Shown: positions 37,710 through 47,125, counted from the first letter of the stretch. The stretch is DNA of 64,000 bases from Chryseobacterium sp. VAUSW3 (GCF_002205795.1 NZ_NIUY01000001.1:372001-436000), one strand, 5' to 3'. The notes: a model not told the origin generated them from the sequence alone. Translations and numbers: made by a program.

Positions 37710-39167
37710 TTATAATGTGTTTTCTGCTCCTTCCAAAACGCCCTTAACATCATACACCACCGCTTTTTCTTTAAGGCTGAGGTTCAGGTCCAGGTTCAGG
37801 AATTCGTTGTGGGCTACTCCTAGGACTACTGCATCGTACTTTAAGGCTGAGGTTGAGCCTAAGGCTGAGGTGCTTTCCAGCTGCGCGGCGGAAAGAGATT
37901 CCTCGCTGCGCGCGGAATGACAGGGTAAAGTATTATAACAGGTCAATCCGTACTCATGTTTTACTTCCTCCGGTTTTGCCCAGGGGTCGTAAATGGTGAC
38001 CTTGATGCCGTAGTCTTTCAATGCGGCAACCACATCTACAATTTTGGTATTGCGGACATCCGGACAGTTTTCTTTAAACGTGATTCCCAGCATCAACACT
38101 TCGGCACCGTTGACCGCAATGTCTTTTTTGATCATGGCTTTTACGACCTGAGAGGCGACATAGGCGCCCATGGAATCATTCATGCGTCGTCCGGCTAAGA
38201 TGATCTCGGGATGGTAACCAAACTCTTGTGCTTTCTGCGCCAGGTAATAGGGATCCACGCCTATGCAGTGTCCGCCCACAAGGCCCGGTTTAAAGGGAAG
38301 GAAATTCCATTTGGTGCCGGCTGCTTCCAGCACATCATGGGTATTGATGTCCATGAGGTTGAAGATCTTCGCCAGTTCGTTCACAAACGCGATATTGATG
38401 TCGCGCTGCGAGTTTTCAATCACCTTCGCAGCTTCCGCCACTTTAATCGTGGGTGCGAGATGGGTTCCTGCGGTGATGACCGATTTATACAGATCATCCA
38501 CGACTTTTCCAATCTCCGGCGTAGAACCTGAGGTCACTTTTAATATTTTTTCTACGGTATGCTCTTTATCGCCAGGATTGATCCGTTCCGGAGAATACCC
38601 TGCGAAAAAATCCTGATTGAATGTTAACCCCGACACTTTTTCGAGCACAGGAATACACTCCTCTTCAGTAGCGCCGGGATACACCGTAGATTCATAAATC
38701 ACAACATCCCCTTTCTTCAGGACTTTCCCCACGGTCTCGCTGGCTTTGTACAGCGGCGTAAGGTCGGGCTTGTTATTCTTGTCTACGGGAGTAGGTACGG
38801 TGATAATGTAAATGTTGGCGTCTGCGATATCGGAAAGTTCGTGGGTGCAGTACAGTCCTCGCTTTCCTTCGACTGCGCTCAGGACAGGTGCAATGGACTG
38901 AGATTCCTCTGAACTGCGTTCGTAAACTTCGTCAGAAACTTTCGTTTCTTCCTTGTTTAGGCTCGGAATGACAAAGGGATTCACTGTGATAAGGACCGAT
39001 TTCAAAAGGTCTTCTTCGACCTCGAGGGTGAAATCATTTCCGGCATTGAGTTCCGCGATCCGCTGTTGGTTGATATCGAACCCTACGACTGGGTATTTCG
39101 TAGCGAAAAGTCGGGCCAAAGGAAGCCCTACATAGCCAAGGCCAATGATGGCGATTTGATGTGTCAT
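37710..39167 (-). CDS. wbpO: WbpO/TviB-like UDP-N-acetylhexosamine 6-dehydrogenase with two in-frame repeat insertions
   Basis: The 485-residue protein has [37 protein letters not shown] and [17 protein letters not shown] with the catalytic cysteine. Family members usually have about 425 residues. The extra length lies in two places: residues ~61-102 (38862-38987) and ~416-442 (37842-37922). Both contain RSEES(Q/L)S and read like translated repeats ([14 protein letters not shown] [22 protein letters not shown]). The frame stays open through both. With the WbpP-like epimerase it would make UDP-GalNAcA or a similar uronic acid. Confidence 0.85.
   Translation of the reverse strand: MTHQIAIIGLGYVGLPLARLFATKYPVVGFDINQQRIAELNAGNDFTLEVEEDLLKSVLITVNPFVIPSLNKEETKVSDEVYERSSEESQSIAPVLSAVEGKRGLYCTHELSDIADANIYIITVPTPVDKNNKPDLTPLYKASETVGKVLKKGDVVIYESTVYPGATEEECIPVLEKVSGLTFNQDFFAGYSPERINPGDKEHTVEKILKVTSGSTPEIGKVVDDLYKSVITAGTHLAPTIKVAEAAKVIENSQRDINIAFVNELAKIFNLMDINTHDVLEAAGTKWNFLPFKPGLVGGHCIGVDPYYLAQKAQEFGYHPEIILAGRRMNDSMGAYVASQVVKAMIKKDIAVNGAEVLMLGITFKENCPDVRNTKIVDVVAALKDYGIKVTIYDPWAKPEEVKHEYGLTCYNTLPCHSARSEESLSAAQLESTSALGSTSALKYDAVVLGVAHNEFLNLDLNLSLKEKAVVYDVKGVLEGAENTL
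37842..37922. repeat. In-frame repeat insertion 2 in the wbpO-like gene
   Basis: The DNA reads AAGGCTGAGGTTGAGCC, GCTGAGGTGCTTTCCAGC and AGAGATTCCTCGCTGCGCGC. It encodes [16 protein letters not shown] and [10 protein letters not shown] between a normal NTLP and [14 protein letters not shown]. An adjoining GGTTCAGGTCCAGGTTCAGG run encodes LNLDLNL. Confidence 0.65.
38862..38987. repeat. In-frame repeat insertion 1 in the wbpO-like gene
   Basis: About 42 codons with the words CCTTCGACTGCGCTCAGGAC and AGATTCCTCTGAACTGCG split the N-terminal NAD domain between [10 protein letters not shown] and [11 protein letters not shown]. Those flanking segments are adjacent in ordinary family members, as recalled. 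Confidence 0.65.
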
Positions 39168-39263
39168 ATAAATACTTTAAAAGAACGGTATTAAACAATA
39201 AAATATTGGTTTAAAAGTATTTACAATAAAATACTTCCGGTACTTTTCTGTTTTTTGAAGCGA

Positions 39264-39271
39264 CAAAGGTA
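39264..39271 (-). promoter_or_regulatory. TAnnTTTG -7 box, wbpO-ugd-fdt operon
   Basis: The minus strand reads TACCTTTG about 97 bases upstream of the start at 39167, placing a promoter between the 1.8-kb repeat gap and the sugar-nucleotide genes. Confidence 0.45.
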
Positions 39272-39449
39272 AGTATTTATTTATAAATGTAGGGGTAATG
39301 TGAAGGGAAGTTAACATAATTATTGGGGCGGGGTGTGATGAAGTGGTTGAATGGTCTGGTGGATTAGCGGCCTCTATAATAAAAATTTTCTGAGCCTTAT
39401 CTCGCCGGCGGCGGCAGTCAATCGTTTGTTTGCTGAAACCACATTGTAA

Positions 39450-39545
39450 AAAATAGCTTTTGCCATTCCGTAGGAAACCTAGCGAAGGGGTTCGACGGAG
39501 TCAATCTCACCGAGGCGAAGGCGTGACAGTGCATTACTACTGTTC
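39450..39545. repeat. TTGCCATTCCGTAGGAAACCTAGCG repeat, copy 1
   Basis: Words CTTTTGCCATTCCGTAGG, GGTTCGACGGAGTCAATC and CGAAGGCGTGACAGTGCA form a block that returns at about 40700-40785 with few changes, and in part at 40515-40565, 39806-39840 and 7259-7300. Confidence 0.6.
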
Positions 39546-39589
39546 TTTTTGTCTTGACACAAAAAGAACCAAAAAGGTCAAGACTGGAT

Positions 39590-40065
39590 CTTTTCGCTAA
39601 AAAAGTTTACATTCCGCTAAAAGATTTAAACTTGCGCGGAAAGGCGATTGTTTTCTCAATTTAAAGTGTGGCCGCGCTTCGGACAAAAAATCTTTCTTAA
39701 CGCTCCATTGCAACTTTTTCTTAACGCAAAAATCTCCTAGGTCATTTGTTTCCAGTATTGCGGGGAGGTGATTTTCTTCTGAACTTCAACGAATCATTAC
39801 CAATTGCTTTTGTCACCCCGAATGGGTCTCACCGTGGCAGAGCAGCAATCCTGTTCTTTTTTTCTTGATGCATTGCGAAGCATATCACGAATACCAGAGT
39901 AAAATAAATAAAGGATGAGTAAAAAAGAACGAAAAAATGACTCCTCTTCTCTATTTATTTTATTTGAATCGTCGAAACTTCGTTTTCAAGACTTGGATCT
40001 TTTTGCCTCATCCTGTTTATATTTTTAATGGAATCGGCGATCCGCCTATGGCGGATTGCTATAAA
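39590..40065. repeat. Composite dispersed repeat, inverted relative to 18741-19080
   Basis: Two parts (about 39590-39735 and 39915-40065) match the minus strand of 18741-19080. No gene is supported in the whole 39168-40992 gap; short frames in it are built of repeats. Confidence 0.65.
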
Positions 40066-40084
40066 AGTTGAATTTCTTCTAAGA

Positions 40085-40265
40085 AATTAACTCCCTGCGG
40101 TCGTTGAACCACTACGTGAGGTTTCCCCAAAATTGACTCCCAATGGTCGTCGAACCGCAAGCGGTTTAACTCCCTGCCATCGTTGAAGCACAAGCGGTTT
40201 AACTCCCTTCGGTCGTTGAAGCACAAGCGGTTTAACTCCCTTCGGTCGTTGAACCACTCCGTTAG
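40085..40265. repeat. ~33-bp tandem repeat (TTTAACTCCCTTCGGTCGTT)
   Basis: Five to six head-to-tail copies of a unit with TTTAACTCCCTTCGGTCGTT and GAAGCACAAGCGG. The central two are almost identical and the outer ones diverge. There are no unique spacers between copies. Confidence 0.75.
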
Positions 40266-40699
40266 GTTTCGGGCGGGTAGGACGATTGTCGCTTTTAATG
40301 AAATGTACTGCCGCCACTCAAATGATTATTCGCCGATTCCTTTAAAAACAATTAAAAAGAATGAGGCAAACAGTGGGGATTTTTAGGCAGTTATTATTAG
40401 GAAGAGCGGTACACGAAGAAATCTCGATTTTTCTTTACGCAAATAACTCCTAGGTCATTGGTTTCTGGTATTCCGGGAGATGAATTTCTTCTGAACTGCA
40501 ACAAATCTATAACCATTGCTTTTGTCACTCCGTAGAAGCCTCACCGAGCCGAAGGCGTGACGATGCAAAATTATTATCCTGTTTCTTGTACATTTGGACT
40601 CTTACAGAGCGACAAAGTTCTGTGGTTAAATAGTTGATTATAATTTAAAAAATTAAGCAATTCGGGAGGTGAATTTCTTCTGAATTGCAACAAATCTAT

Positions 40700-40785
40700 A
40701 ACCATTGCTTTTGTCACTCCGTAGGAAACCTAGCGAAGCGGTTCGACGGAGTCAATCTCACCACGGCGATGCCGTAACGGTGCAA
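40700..40785. repeat. TTGTCACTCCGTAGGAAACCTAGCG repeat, copy 2
   Basis: It matches 39450-39545 by eye (CCGTAGGAAACCTAGCGAAG, GTTCGACGGAGTCAATCTCA). Confidence 0.6.
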
Positions 40786-40799
40786 CAGCCAGCGTCCCA

Positions 40800-40995
40800 C
40801 ACCCATCAATCAGTATCCCACACTAAACCACTAACCCACTACACCACTAAACCACTCAAACACCCAGCTTCCAGCACCAAACTTCCCTCTTCCCTCTTCC
40901 CTCACTCAATCACTCAATCACTAAACCACTAACCCACTAACCCACTAAATCACTAAATCACTAAATCACAAAACCACTAACCCACTCCTCCACTA
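40800..40995. repeat. CACTAACCCACTAAATCACT low-complexity tract
   Basis: A tract of seven- to nine-base words (CACTAACC, CACTAAAT, CACTCAAT) runs up to the stop of the epimerase gene at 40993. Confidence 0.65.
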
Positions 40996-41961
40996 CCTCA
41001 GATTCTCCCAATACCACTCCACGGCCTCTTTCAGTCCAGACTGTATGTTGTGCGTAGGTTCGTAACCTAAGAGTCTTTTCGCCTTTTCTACGGAGGCCAG
41101 CGAATGCGGGATATCGCCCGCGCGCTCCGGACCGTAAATGGTTTCCACCTTCAGGATTTCCGGATCATGAGCTCCGAGATATTCTTTGAGATAGGCGACC
41201 AATGTATTCAGCGTTGTGCGGTCGCCCACTGCTGTATTATAAACGGTGTTCACCGCCGCCGGGTTTTCGGAAAGCATCGCCTTTTCATTCATCTGGATGA
41301 CATTGTCGATATACGTAAAATCACGGGAATAATCCCCGGTACCGTTGATGACAGGACTTTCGTGGTTCATGAGCTGAATGACAAATTTAGGAATCACCGC
41401 GGCATAGGCTCCATTAGGGTTTTGCTTCCTCCCAAAGACATTGAAGTAGCGCAGACCGACACATTCCATACCGTAAGTTTTCGAAAACACATCAGCGTAA
41501 AGTTCGTTCACATATTTGGTGATGGCATACGGTGACAGCGGCCTGCCGATGACCTCCTCCACTTTTGGCAGGGAAGCAGAGTCTCCATAGGTCGAAGAAC
41601 TGGCGGCATAGATAAAACGTTTCACTTTCGCATCGCGGGCTGCCACGAGCATATTAAGGAAACCGCTTACATTCACGTCATTACTTGTAACAGGATCATT
41701 GATGGACCTCGGAACCGAACCCAGCGCAGCCTGATGCAGCACATAATCCTGACCTTCGCAGGCTTTGGCACAGGTATCAGCGTCGCGGATGTCCCCTTCG
41801 ATCAGGGTAAACTGCGGATGCTCCAGCAGATGCTCGATATTATGCATAAAGCCGGTTGCGAAATTATCGAGACAGGTGACCTGATCGCCTTTTTCGATGA
41901 AATATTCGCAGAGATTTGAGCCGATGAATCCGGCACCGCCGGTAATGAGTATTTTTTTCAT
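40993..41961 (-). CDS. wbpP: WbpP/TviC-like UDP-N-acetylglucosamine 4-epimerase
   Basis: The 322-residue extended SDR has ITGGAGFIGSNLCEYF at the N-terminus, ALGSVPRSINDP, AASSSTYGDS and the YAITKYVNEL catalytic Tyr-x3-Lys. It would interconvert UDP-GlcNAc and UDP-GalNAc (or the uronic acids), feeding the WbpO-like dehydrogenase. The ATG at 41961 is chosen; 17 codons of upstream in-frame sequence have no family match. Confidence 0.88.
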   Translation of the reverse strand: MKKILITGGAGFIGSNLCEYFIEKGDQVTCLDNFATGFMHNIEHLLEHPQFTLIEGDIRDADTCAKACEGQDYVLHQAALGSVPRSINDPVTSNDVNVSGFLNMLVAARDAKVKRFIYAASSSTYGDSASLPKVEEVIGRPLSPYAITKYVNELYADVFSKTYGMECVGLRYFNVFGRKQNPNGAYAAVIPKFVIQLMNHESPVINGTGDYSRDFTYIDNVIQMNEKAMLSENPAAVNTVYNTAVGDRTTLNTLVAYLKEYLGAHDPEILKVETIYGPERAGDIPHSLASVEKAKRLLGYEPTHNIQSGLKEAVEWYWENLR

Positions 41962-42009
41962 AGTATAATGGTGAACAGAATGCCCCGTTCCAATAATGTT
42001 AACAGGCCG

Positions 42010-42017
42010 CAAATTTA
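42010..42017 (-). promoter_or_regulatory. TAnnTTTG -7 box, wbpP-like gene
   Basis: The minus strand reads TAAATTTG about 50 bases upstream of the start at 41961. Confidence 0.45.
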
Positions 42018-42059
42018 CAAAATAGAGACCAGTATGGGTGAGGTTTGTGGTAATTGTGT

Positions 42060-42312
42060 GAAGGAGAGGAGAGATTTTAGATTTTAGATTATAGATGCTG
42101 GAAGCTGAATATTAGATTTTTGATTTCAGAAGCCAGATGCTAAATGCTAAATGCCAGAAGCCAAACGCCAAACGCCAGAAGCCACATGCCTCACTAAACC
42201 ACTAAACCACTACACCACTTAACCAGAAACCACTACACCACTTAACCAGAAACCACTACACCACTCAACCACTACCCCATTCAAGCACTCCATCACTCAA
42301 CCACCCAGCGTC
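42060..42312. repeat. AGATTTTAGATT and CCACTACACCACTTAACC tracts
   Basis: The gap between the epimerase and wzc genes is made of short words: AGATTTTAGATTATAG, GCTAAATGCCAGAAGCC, and AACCAGAAACCACTACACC twice in tandem. No gene is seen. Confidence 0.6.
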
Positions 42313-44637
42313 CTACAGTCCAAATCTCTTCCACCACTTGATTTTCTGGCGGTGTTCTTCGGAATAGTAGCCGTAGCCAATCGTAGTTCCGTAACGGGTA
42401 TTCTCAGGTTTTACACTGTTGAGGACGAAGGCCATATTATCGATTCTGTTTTCGTTGCGGAAGCCGTAAGCGAAGTCGATCATATCTTTCTCGGTAAAAT
42501 CTGATTTCACCACATAGAGTACAGCGTCGGCATGTTCGATGAGGTGAAGGGTATCACTCACCAGCATCACGGGCGCGGAATCGAGGATGATATAATCATA
42601 GCGTTTTTTAAGTCCGGCAAGCATGGTGTCGAATTTCTGCATGTCGAGCAGGTCATTCGGGTTCGGGGCGATTTGTCCGCCAAACATCACATCCAGATTT
42701 TCATGCAGACCTGAAGGCCTTATAAAAGCATCCGGCTCCTGATCGTCAGAGACCAGATAATCGGTGAGCCCGGTATTTTTGCCCTTAAAAAAGCGGTCGA
42801 GCTGAGGATTACGGATATCGGCCCCGATGATGAGTACGGAACTACTTCCGGCTAACGTCACCGCTGTATTCATGGAGACCGTGGTTTTACCCTCTCCTTT
42901 AATGGAGGAAGTAACGAGCACAACGCCTCCCTTTTCCTGATTTTTTGCCTTGAGAAGGAATTTAAGGTTGGAACTCAGAATCCTGAAGGATTCGGAAAAC
43001 ACAGAAAAATCATTGGCATGCACGAGCTCATCCGGAGTCTCCTGTACCGGGATTTCACTGATGATGGAAGCGTCCGGAAAATGCGCCAGGATATGTTCCT
43101 TCGTATGCACCTTGGTATCCAGTGTGTTTTTTGCGAAGAAGAAAACAAGAGGCAGAAGGAAGCCTGCTGCAAGTGCGCCCAGAATAATCTGCTGGTTCTG
43201 AGGCTGTACTTTGCCGGTGGTAAACGCAGGGTTTACGATTTTGGCTTTGGGAGCCGTAACCGCCAGGGTAATGGCATTCTCTTCCCTTTTCTGTAAAAGG
43301 TAGAGGTAAAGCTGTTCTTTCAGCGTCTGCTGACGGTCGATGCTTCGGAAGATCTTTTCCTGAGTCGGGTATCGGCTGATATTGCCTTTGGCGACATTGA
43401 GCTGGGCATTCGCCTGGGCGATCTGAAGCTGCAGGGTCTCGCGGCTTTCCATCAGATTCTTGCGGATGAGGTTGCGCAGGGCACCGATCTGTTTGTTCAT
43501 CTCTACCACGGCCGGATTCTCTCCGGTGGCCTGCTTCAGCACGCGGTTCCGGGTGAGCACGAGTTCGTTGTACTGTGTAATTGCCGTTTCAGCACCGGAA
43601 TTAAGTCCCATTCCCGAAGGAAGGAGCTGCTCACTGCTGCTGGCGGAGAGTACCGAGTTTACGACATCAAGCTGCATACTTTTCTCAACAACGGCTTTTG
43701 TATTTTCTTCGGCACTGCCTAAAGCGATACCCGCCTGCGCATCGAGGTTGGTAATCTGGTTGGAACGCTTGAAATTTTCTTTCTGTCCTTCGATGCCTGA
43801 AAGGTCTTCCGTGATGATTTCCAGTCTTTCATTGATGAAATTCTGGGTATTCTGGGCTTCCTCATTTTTATCGTTCACCCCGTCGATAAGGTACTGTTTG
43901 GTAAGTTCGTTGAGGATATCCTCTGACTTTTGGGGAACCGGACCTACCATCGAGACTTCCATCAGCATTCCTTTGTTGGGCGGAAGACTTACATTGATGC
44001 TTCCTTCCAGTCCGCCAACTACCCTTGCAAGATTCTTGAAGACCACTTTCAAAGGGACTTTATTCCTGCTGCCGGGCTTGGCATCTACCTGAATCACACC
44101 AAAAGAAACCTGTACCGGGGTTCCGAAACGGTAGATTTTACCGGAGCCGGAAAGGCGGTACGAATTATTGCCCACAGGCGTCATTTCATATGTCGCACCA
44201 CTGAAACCGGAAGGATTGTTTAAACTGATGATTCTGATCTCGTAGGGAGAATTCTTATAGAGCTCAAATTCCTTGATCTTTCCTGAACTGTACACGGACA
44301 CATCGAGGTTAAGATTACGCGCCACCTTCTGTAAGATGGGCTTGGAAACGATCAGCGTGGTTTCACCCTGAAGTTCATCTGAACCGCTGACCCCCATTCC
44401 GAGGTTTTTAAGATCGTTAAGGGCCGTCGTATTTTTACCCTTGGATTCGAGGAGTTTAAGGGAGGTTTTGGTATGGTACTGCGGCTCAGCATACCGCAGA
44501 TAGATTTGTGCAGCGGTATAAAAAACCGCCATGCTGATGAGGAACCACGGCCATTTCCTCAGGTATTTTACAATTTCTTTCTTAATGTTAAGGGGTTTCG
44601 CCTTCTGTACGGGTCCCGAAGATTCTAAAAGTTCCAT
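42313..44637 (-). CDS. wzc: Wzc-type polysaccharide co-polymerase and tyrosine autokinase
   Basis: The 774-residue protein has a Wzz-like N-domain with a membrane helix near residue 35, a long coiled-coil periplasmic part and a second helix near 475-495. The cytoplasmic BY-kinase domain follows, with Walker A SSIKGEGKTTVSMN, A' VLIIGADIRNPQL and Walker B YIILDSAPVM. The C-terminus has a tyrosine cluster (YGTTIGYGYYSEE), as needed for autophosphorylation. It controls chain length and export with Wza, four bases downstream of the wza gene. Confidence 0.92.
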   Translation of the reverse strand: MELLESSGPVQKAKPLNIKKEIVKYLRKWPWFLISMAVFYTAAQIYLRYAEPQYHTKTSLKLLESKGKNTTALNDLKNLGMGVSGSDELQGETTLIVSKPILQKVARNLNLDVSVYSSGKIKEFELYKNSPYEIRIISLNNPSGFSGATYEMTPVGNNSYRLSGSGKIYRFGTPVQVSFGVIQVDAKPGSRNKVPLKVVFKNLARVVGGLEGSINVSLPPNKGMLMEVSMVGPVPQKSEDILNELTKQYLIDGVNDKNEEAQNTQNFINERLEIITEDLSGIEGQKENFKRSNQITNLDAQAGIALGSAEENTKAVVEKSMQLDVVNSVLSASSSEQLLPSGMGLNSGAETAITQYNELVLTRNRVLKQATGENPAVVEMNKQIGALRNLIRKNLMESRETLQLQIAQANAQLNVAKGNISRYPTQEKIFRSIDRQQTLKEQLYLYLLQKREENAITLAVTAPKAKIVNPAFTTGKVQPQNQQIILGALAAGFLLPLVFFFAKNTLDTKVHTKEHILAHFPDASIISEIPVQETPDELVHANDFSVFSESFRILSSNLKFLLKAKNQEKGGVVLVTSSIKGEGKTTVSMNTAVTLAGSSSVLIIGADIRNPQLDRFFKGKNTGLTDYLVSDDQEPDAFIRPSGLHENLDVMFGGQIAPNPNDLLDMQKFDTMLAGLKKRYDYIILDSAPVMLVSDTLHLIEHADAVLYVVKSDFTEKDMIDFAYGFRNENRIDNMAFVLNSVKPENTRYGTTIGYGYYSEEHRQKIKWWKRFGL

Positions 44638-44641
44638 GGTT

Positions 44642-45445
44642 TTATTTTCGGGTTAATGAAATAATAAGCGTAACAAGTCCCAAAGCGATACCGCCGTAAC
44701 GGATCCATTTGTCGGTCGCGGAATCATTGTTGACGGCCACCTGTTTGTTGCGGTCGGGCTCTACATACAGAATATCGTTCTGCTGTAAATAGTAGTAAGG
44801 GGAATTGACGATCGAGGCCTCAGAAAGATCCAAAGACACGGTTTCATCTTTTCCCGTAGCTTCGGAAGTCCGGATGAGTTTCACATTCGTGCGGTTCGCG
44901 TCGTAAGTCAGATCTCCCGCCAGCGCAATGGCCTGAAAAATATTGAGTTTTTCTGTAGGACTGGTCTTCTGTCCGGGACTTTTCACCTCTCCGAGTATAC
45001 TGATGTTGAAGTTGGTGAGGGTAATGGTCACCATAGGATCTGTCAGATAGCGTTTAAGTCTGCTTTCAAGGTCTTCTTTAAGCTGCTGCTTCGTCATGCC
45101 TTTGCAGTACACCGCGCCCAGAACCGGGAAAATAATGGTCCCATCGCTGTTGACGGTATATTCACTGGGGCTGCTTCCGGTATTGCCACCCGAGGTTCCT
45201 GATGTGGTATTTCCCGTCCGGTTCATGGTTGCAATATTGAATGGTCTTACCGCAATCTCATCGAAAGCAGAAACGAGGATTTGAAGCCGGTCACCTTCCT
45301 GGAGATGAAGGCCCGCGTATTTAGCCTGTGAAACTTCCTGTTGGAAGTTATCATTGGACATATAAACGATATTCTTTTTTGGTTTACAGGAAATCAGGAA
45401 GAGCGCAATAAATAAGATATGAAATACGGCTGCGTATTTTTTCAT
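44642..45445 (-). CDS. wza: Wza-type polysaccharide export outer membrane lipoprotein
   Basis: The 267-residue protein has a lipoprotein signal with the lipobox cysteine at about residue 20 (LFLISC). A polysaccharide export (Poly_export) domain and an SLBB domain (FNISILGEVKSPGQ) follow. A C-terminal hydrophobic stretch (IRYGGIALGLVTLIISL) ends the protein, as in many Bacteroidota homologues. It should form the outer membrane export channel with Wzc. Confidence 0.92.
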   Translation of the reverse strand: MKKYAAVFHILFIALFLISCKPKKNIVYMSNDNFQQEVSQAKYAGLHLQEGDRLQILVSAFDEIAVRPFNIATMNRTGNTTSGTSGGNTGSSPSEYTVNSDGTIIFPVLGAVYCKGMTKQQLKEDLESRLKRYLTDPMVTITLTNFNISILGEVKSPGQKTSPTEKLNIFQAIALAGDLTYDANRTNVKLIRTSEATGKDETVSLDLSEASIVNSPYYYLQQNDILYVEPDRNKQVAVNNDSATDKWIRYGGIALGLVTLIISLTRK

Positions 45446-45463
45446 TGTTAAATTTTAAGATTA

Positions 45464-45471
45464 CAAAAGTA
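45464..45471 (-). promoter_or_regulatory. TAnnTTTG -7 box, wza-wzc operon
   Basis: The minus strand reads TACTTTTG about 19-26 bases upstream of the wza start at 45445. Confidence 0.45.
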
Positions 45472-45518
45472 AAGATATTTTCATCAGGCTGTAATCTTGG
45501 TCAAAAACCGTGCTGTTT

Positions 45519-46160
45519 CTACCACCAGTTTTCGTTCAGGTAATAATTTACGCCTAAAGCGATCAGCCTGTTATAGGTATTGTTACGGTCGTTATTCGGA
45601 TATACCTTGCTGAAGCCTCTGTCGTAGCGAAGAAAGGCAGACCACTGCTGGGTGATCTTCAGACCTGCCCCGAAAGATACTCCATATCCGAATTTTTCAA
45701 TTTCATCGTCAAGATTTACCTTGTAATGGGTGAGATCGTATGCGGGATCAACCTTTCTGTCTTCTCGCACCAGATATTCAATCCGAGGTCCAGCGAATAA
45801 AAAAAGATCTCTTTTCATATTACCTTTATGAAAAAACCACTTCAGATAGACCTGCATGGCTAAATAGTCATGATGGAATTTCTGCAATCCATAAATATCT
45901 TTTTTTACCTCAGCATTTTCACCTTGCATACTGTATTCAACCTGTGGCACTACATAGAGCCAGGCAGAATCGAAAACATCATTCTCCACCAATGGAATCT
46001 CGGCGAAAATCCCTAATCCACCTCCGTATTTTCCTATAGATCGGTCGTGAACACCCACGATAGAGCCTCTGTGAATATTCCCTGTTATTCCGTACTTAAA
46101 TGACTGAGCACTAAGGATAACGGCTACGAATAGGGCAAGGACTGTACTTATTTTTTTCAT
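45519..46160 (-). CDS. Outer membrane beta-barrel protein
   Basis: The 213-residue protein starts MKKISTVLALFVAVILSAQ (signal peptide ending in A-Q). It continues as alternating strands typical of an eight-strand barrel (KYGGGLGIFAEIPLV, YLAMQVYLKWFF, YGVSFGAGLKI, FLRYDRGFSKVY), ending NYYLNENWW. The start at 46160 is chosen because it begins a proper signal peptide; 15 more codons upstream are open. It is next to the wza operon but has a 73-base gap. No specific function is recognised. Confidence 0.75.
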   Translation of the reverse strand: MKKISTVLALFVAVILSAQSFKYGITGNIHRGSIVGVHDRSIGKYGGGLGIFAEIPLVENDVFDSAWLYVVPQVEYSMQGENAEVKKDIYGLQKFHHDYLAMQVYLKWFFHKGNMKRDLFLFAGPRIEYLVREDRKVDPAYDLTHYKVNLDDEIEKFGYGVSFGAGLKITQQWSAFLRYDRGFSKVYPNNDRNNTYNRLIALGVNYYLNENWW

Positions 46161-46239
46161 ATCGGACAACATTGACTGTTTGTGTGTAACGTAATATTTG
46201 TGCAAATTAATTAAAATTATTTCAATAATGGGTATTTTT

Positions 46240-46450
46240 TTTAATCCCTCCGCAGATTAACTTTAGTTAAAACGCCATTTTCAGGGAAGAATTGCCTGCA
46301 AGGGATGGGAGATGGGAGATTTTGGATGATGGAAGATGGAAGATGGGTGATGGAAGAGGGAAGAGGTATGCAGGGATGGGGTGCACGATGCTGGGTGTTT
46401 CGGTAGATCTAGTGGGTTGGTGGATTAGTGGGTTAGTGGACTGGTGGAAG
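46240..46450. repeat. GATGGAAGATGG and GTGGGTTAGTGG tracts
   Basis: Low-complexity words GATGGGAGATTTTGG, GAAGATGGAAGATGGG and TTAGTGGGTTAGTGG, complements of the CTTCCATC and CACTAACC tracts elsewhere. No gene is seen from 46161 to 47104. Confidence 0.6.
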
Positions 46451-46486
46451 AATGCCGGACCGGGAAACCGGAAACTTTAACGGGCT

Positions 46487-46747
46487 AAACTTTGTCAAAG
46501 TTCTGTTCATGCAACATAGACACTTTGACAAACTTTGTTTGGGTTGCAGGGTGGGTTTCCCTTCAAACTTTGTCAAAGTATTGTTATGCTGTTTAAAACT
46601 TTGACAAAGTGAGTACTCGCCTACTTTGTCAAAGTTCTGTTCATGCGCATAAGCACTTTGACAAAGTTTTTTTCGGTTGCAGGATCGATAACCCCTCGAA
46701 CTTTGTCAAAGTATTGTTATGCTGTTTAAAACTTTGACAAAGTAGCA
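46487..46747. repeat. Twin-hairpin array of ACTTTGTCAAAGT (two ~125-bp units)
   Basis: Each unit has two stem-loops made from ACTTTGTCAAAGT and ACTTTGACAAAGT. One loop is TTCTGTTCATGC-like and the other ATTGTTATGCTGTTTA. They are joined by a GGTTGCAGGGT linker. The units span 46487-46611 and 46622-46747. Each ACTTTGnCAAAGT word is itself palindromic. Confidence 0.8.
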
Positions 46748-46759
46748 AATTGATCCCAT

Positions 46760-47125
46760 CACCACTCAAGTACTCAAGTACTCAATCATTCACCCACTCA
46801 CCCACTAAACCACTAACCCACTCACTCACTAAACCACTTTATTCCCAAACCTTTGTCACGTTGTAAGCGTCTCTGCAAAGCAAGGAAACCATTGTTCCGT
46901 TTCTGGAAAAATACAGGACTTAGGTTTCGGCTAAAGCCGGATACTACCGTAATTATTAAAATGGGCTAAAGACCATTCCTATTGATATTTTGATAATAAC
47001 CCAGAATACAGCCTAAAAAGAACGCTGATAACGTGGAAGGAAAACCCCGTCACCACTACAATACTCAATCCCTCAGCCACTAACCCACTCATCCACTAAC
47101 CCACTCATTCACTCAACCACTCAAC
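46760..47125. repeat. CACTCAAGTACTCAATC / CACTAACCCACTC tracts and an intervening unique part
   Basis: CACTCACCCACTAAACC-type words occur at 46760-46840 and 47040-47125. The second tract runs into the 3' end of recX, whose last codons (VEWLSE) overlap the CACTCAACC words. Between them is a GTCACGTTGTAAGCG word and nothing coding. Confidence 0.55.

Noticed and set aside
40085-40265. CRISPR array
   Set aside because: The repeats are head to tail with no unique spacers and there are no cas genes.
42060-42312. Coding region between wbpP and wzc
   Set aside because: Only short-word repeats are present, with no frame of useful length.
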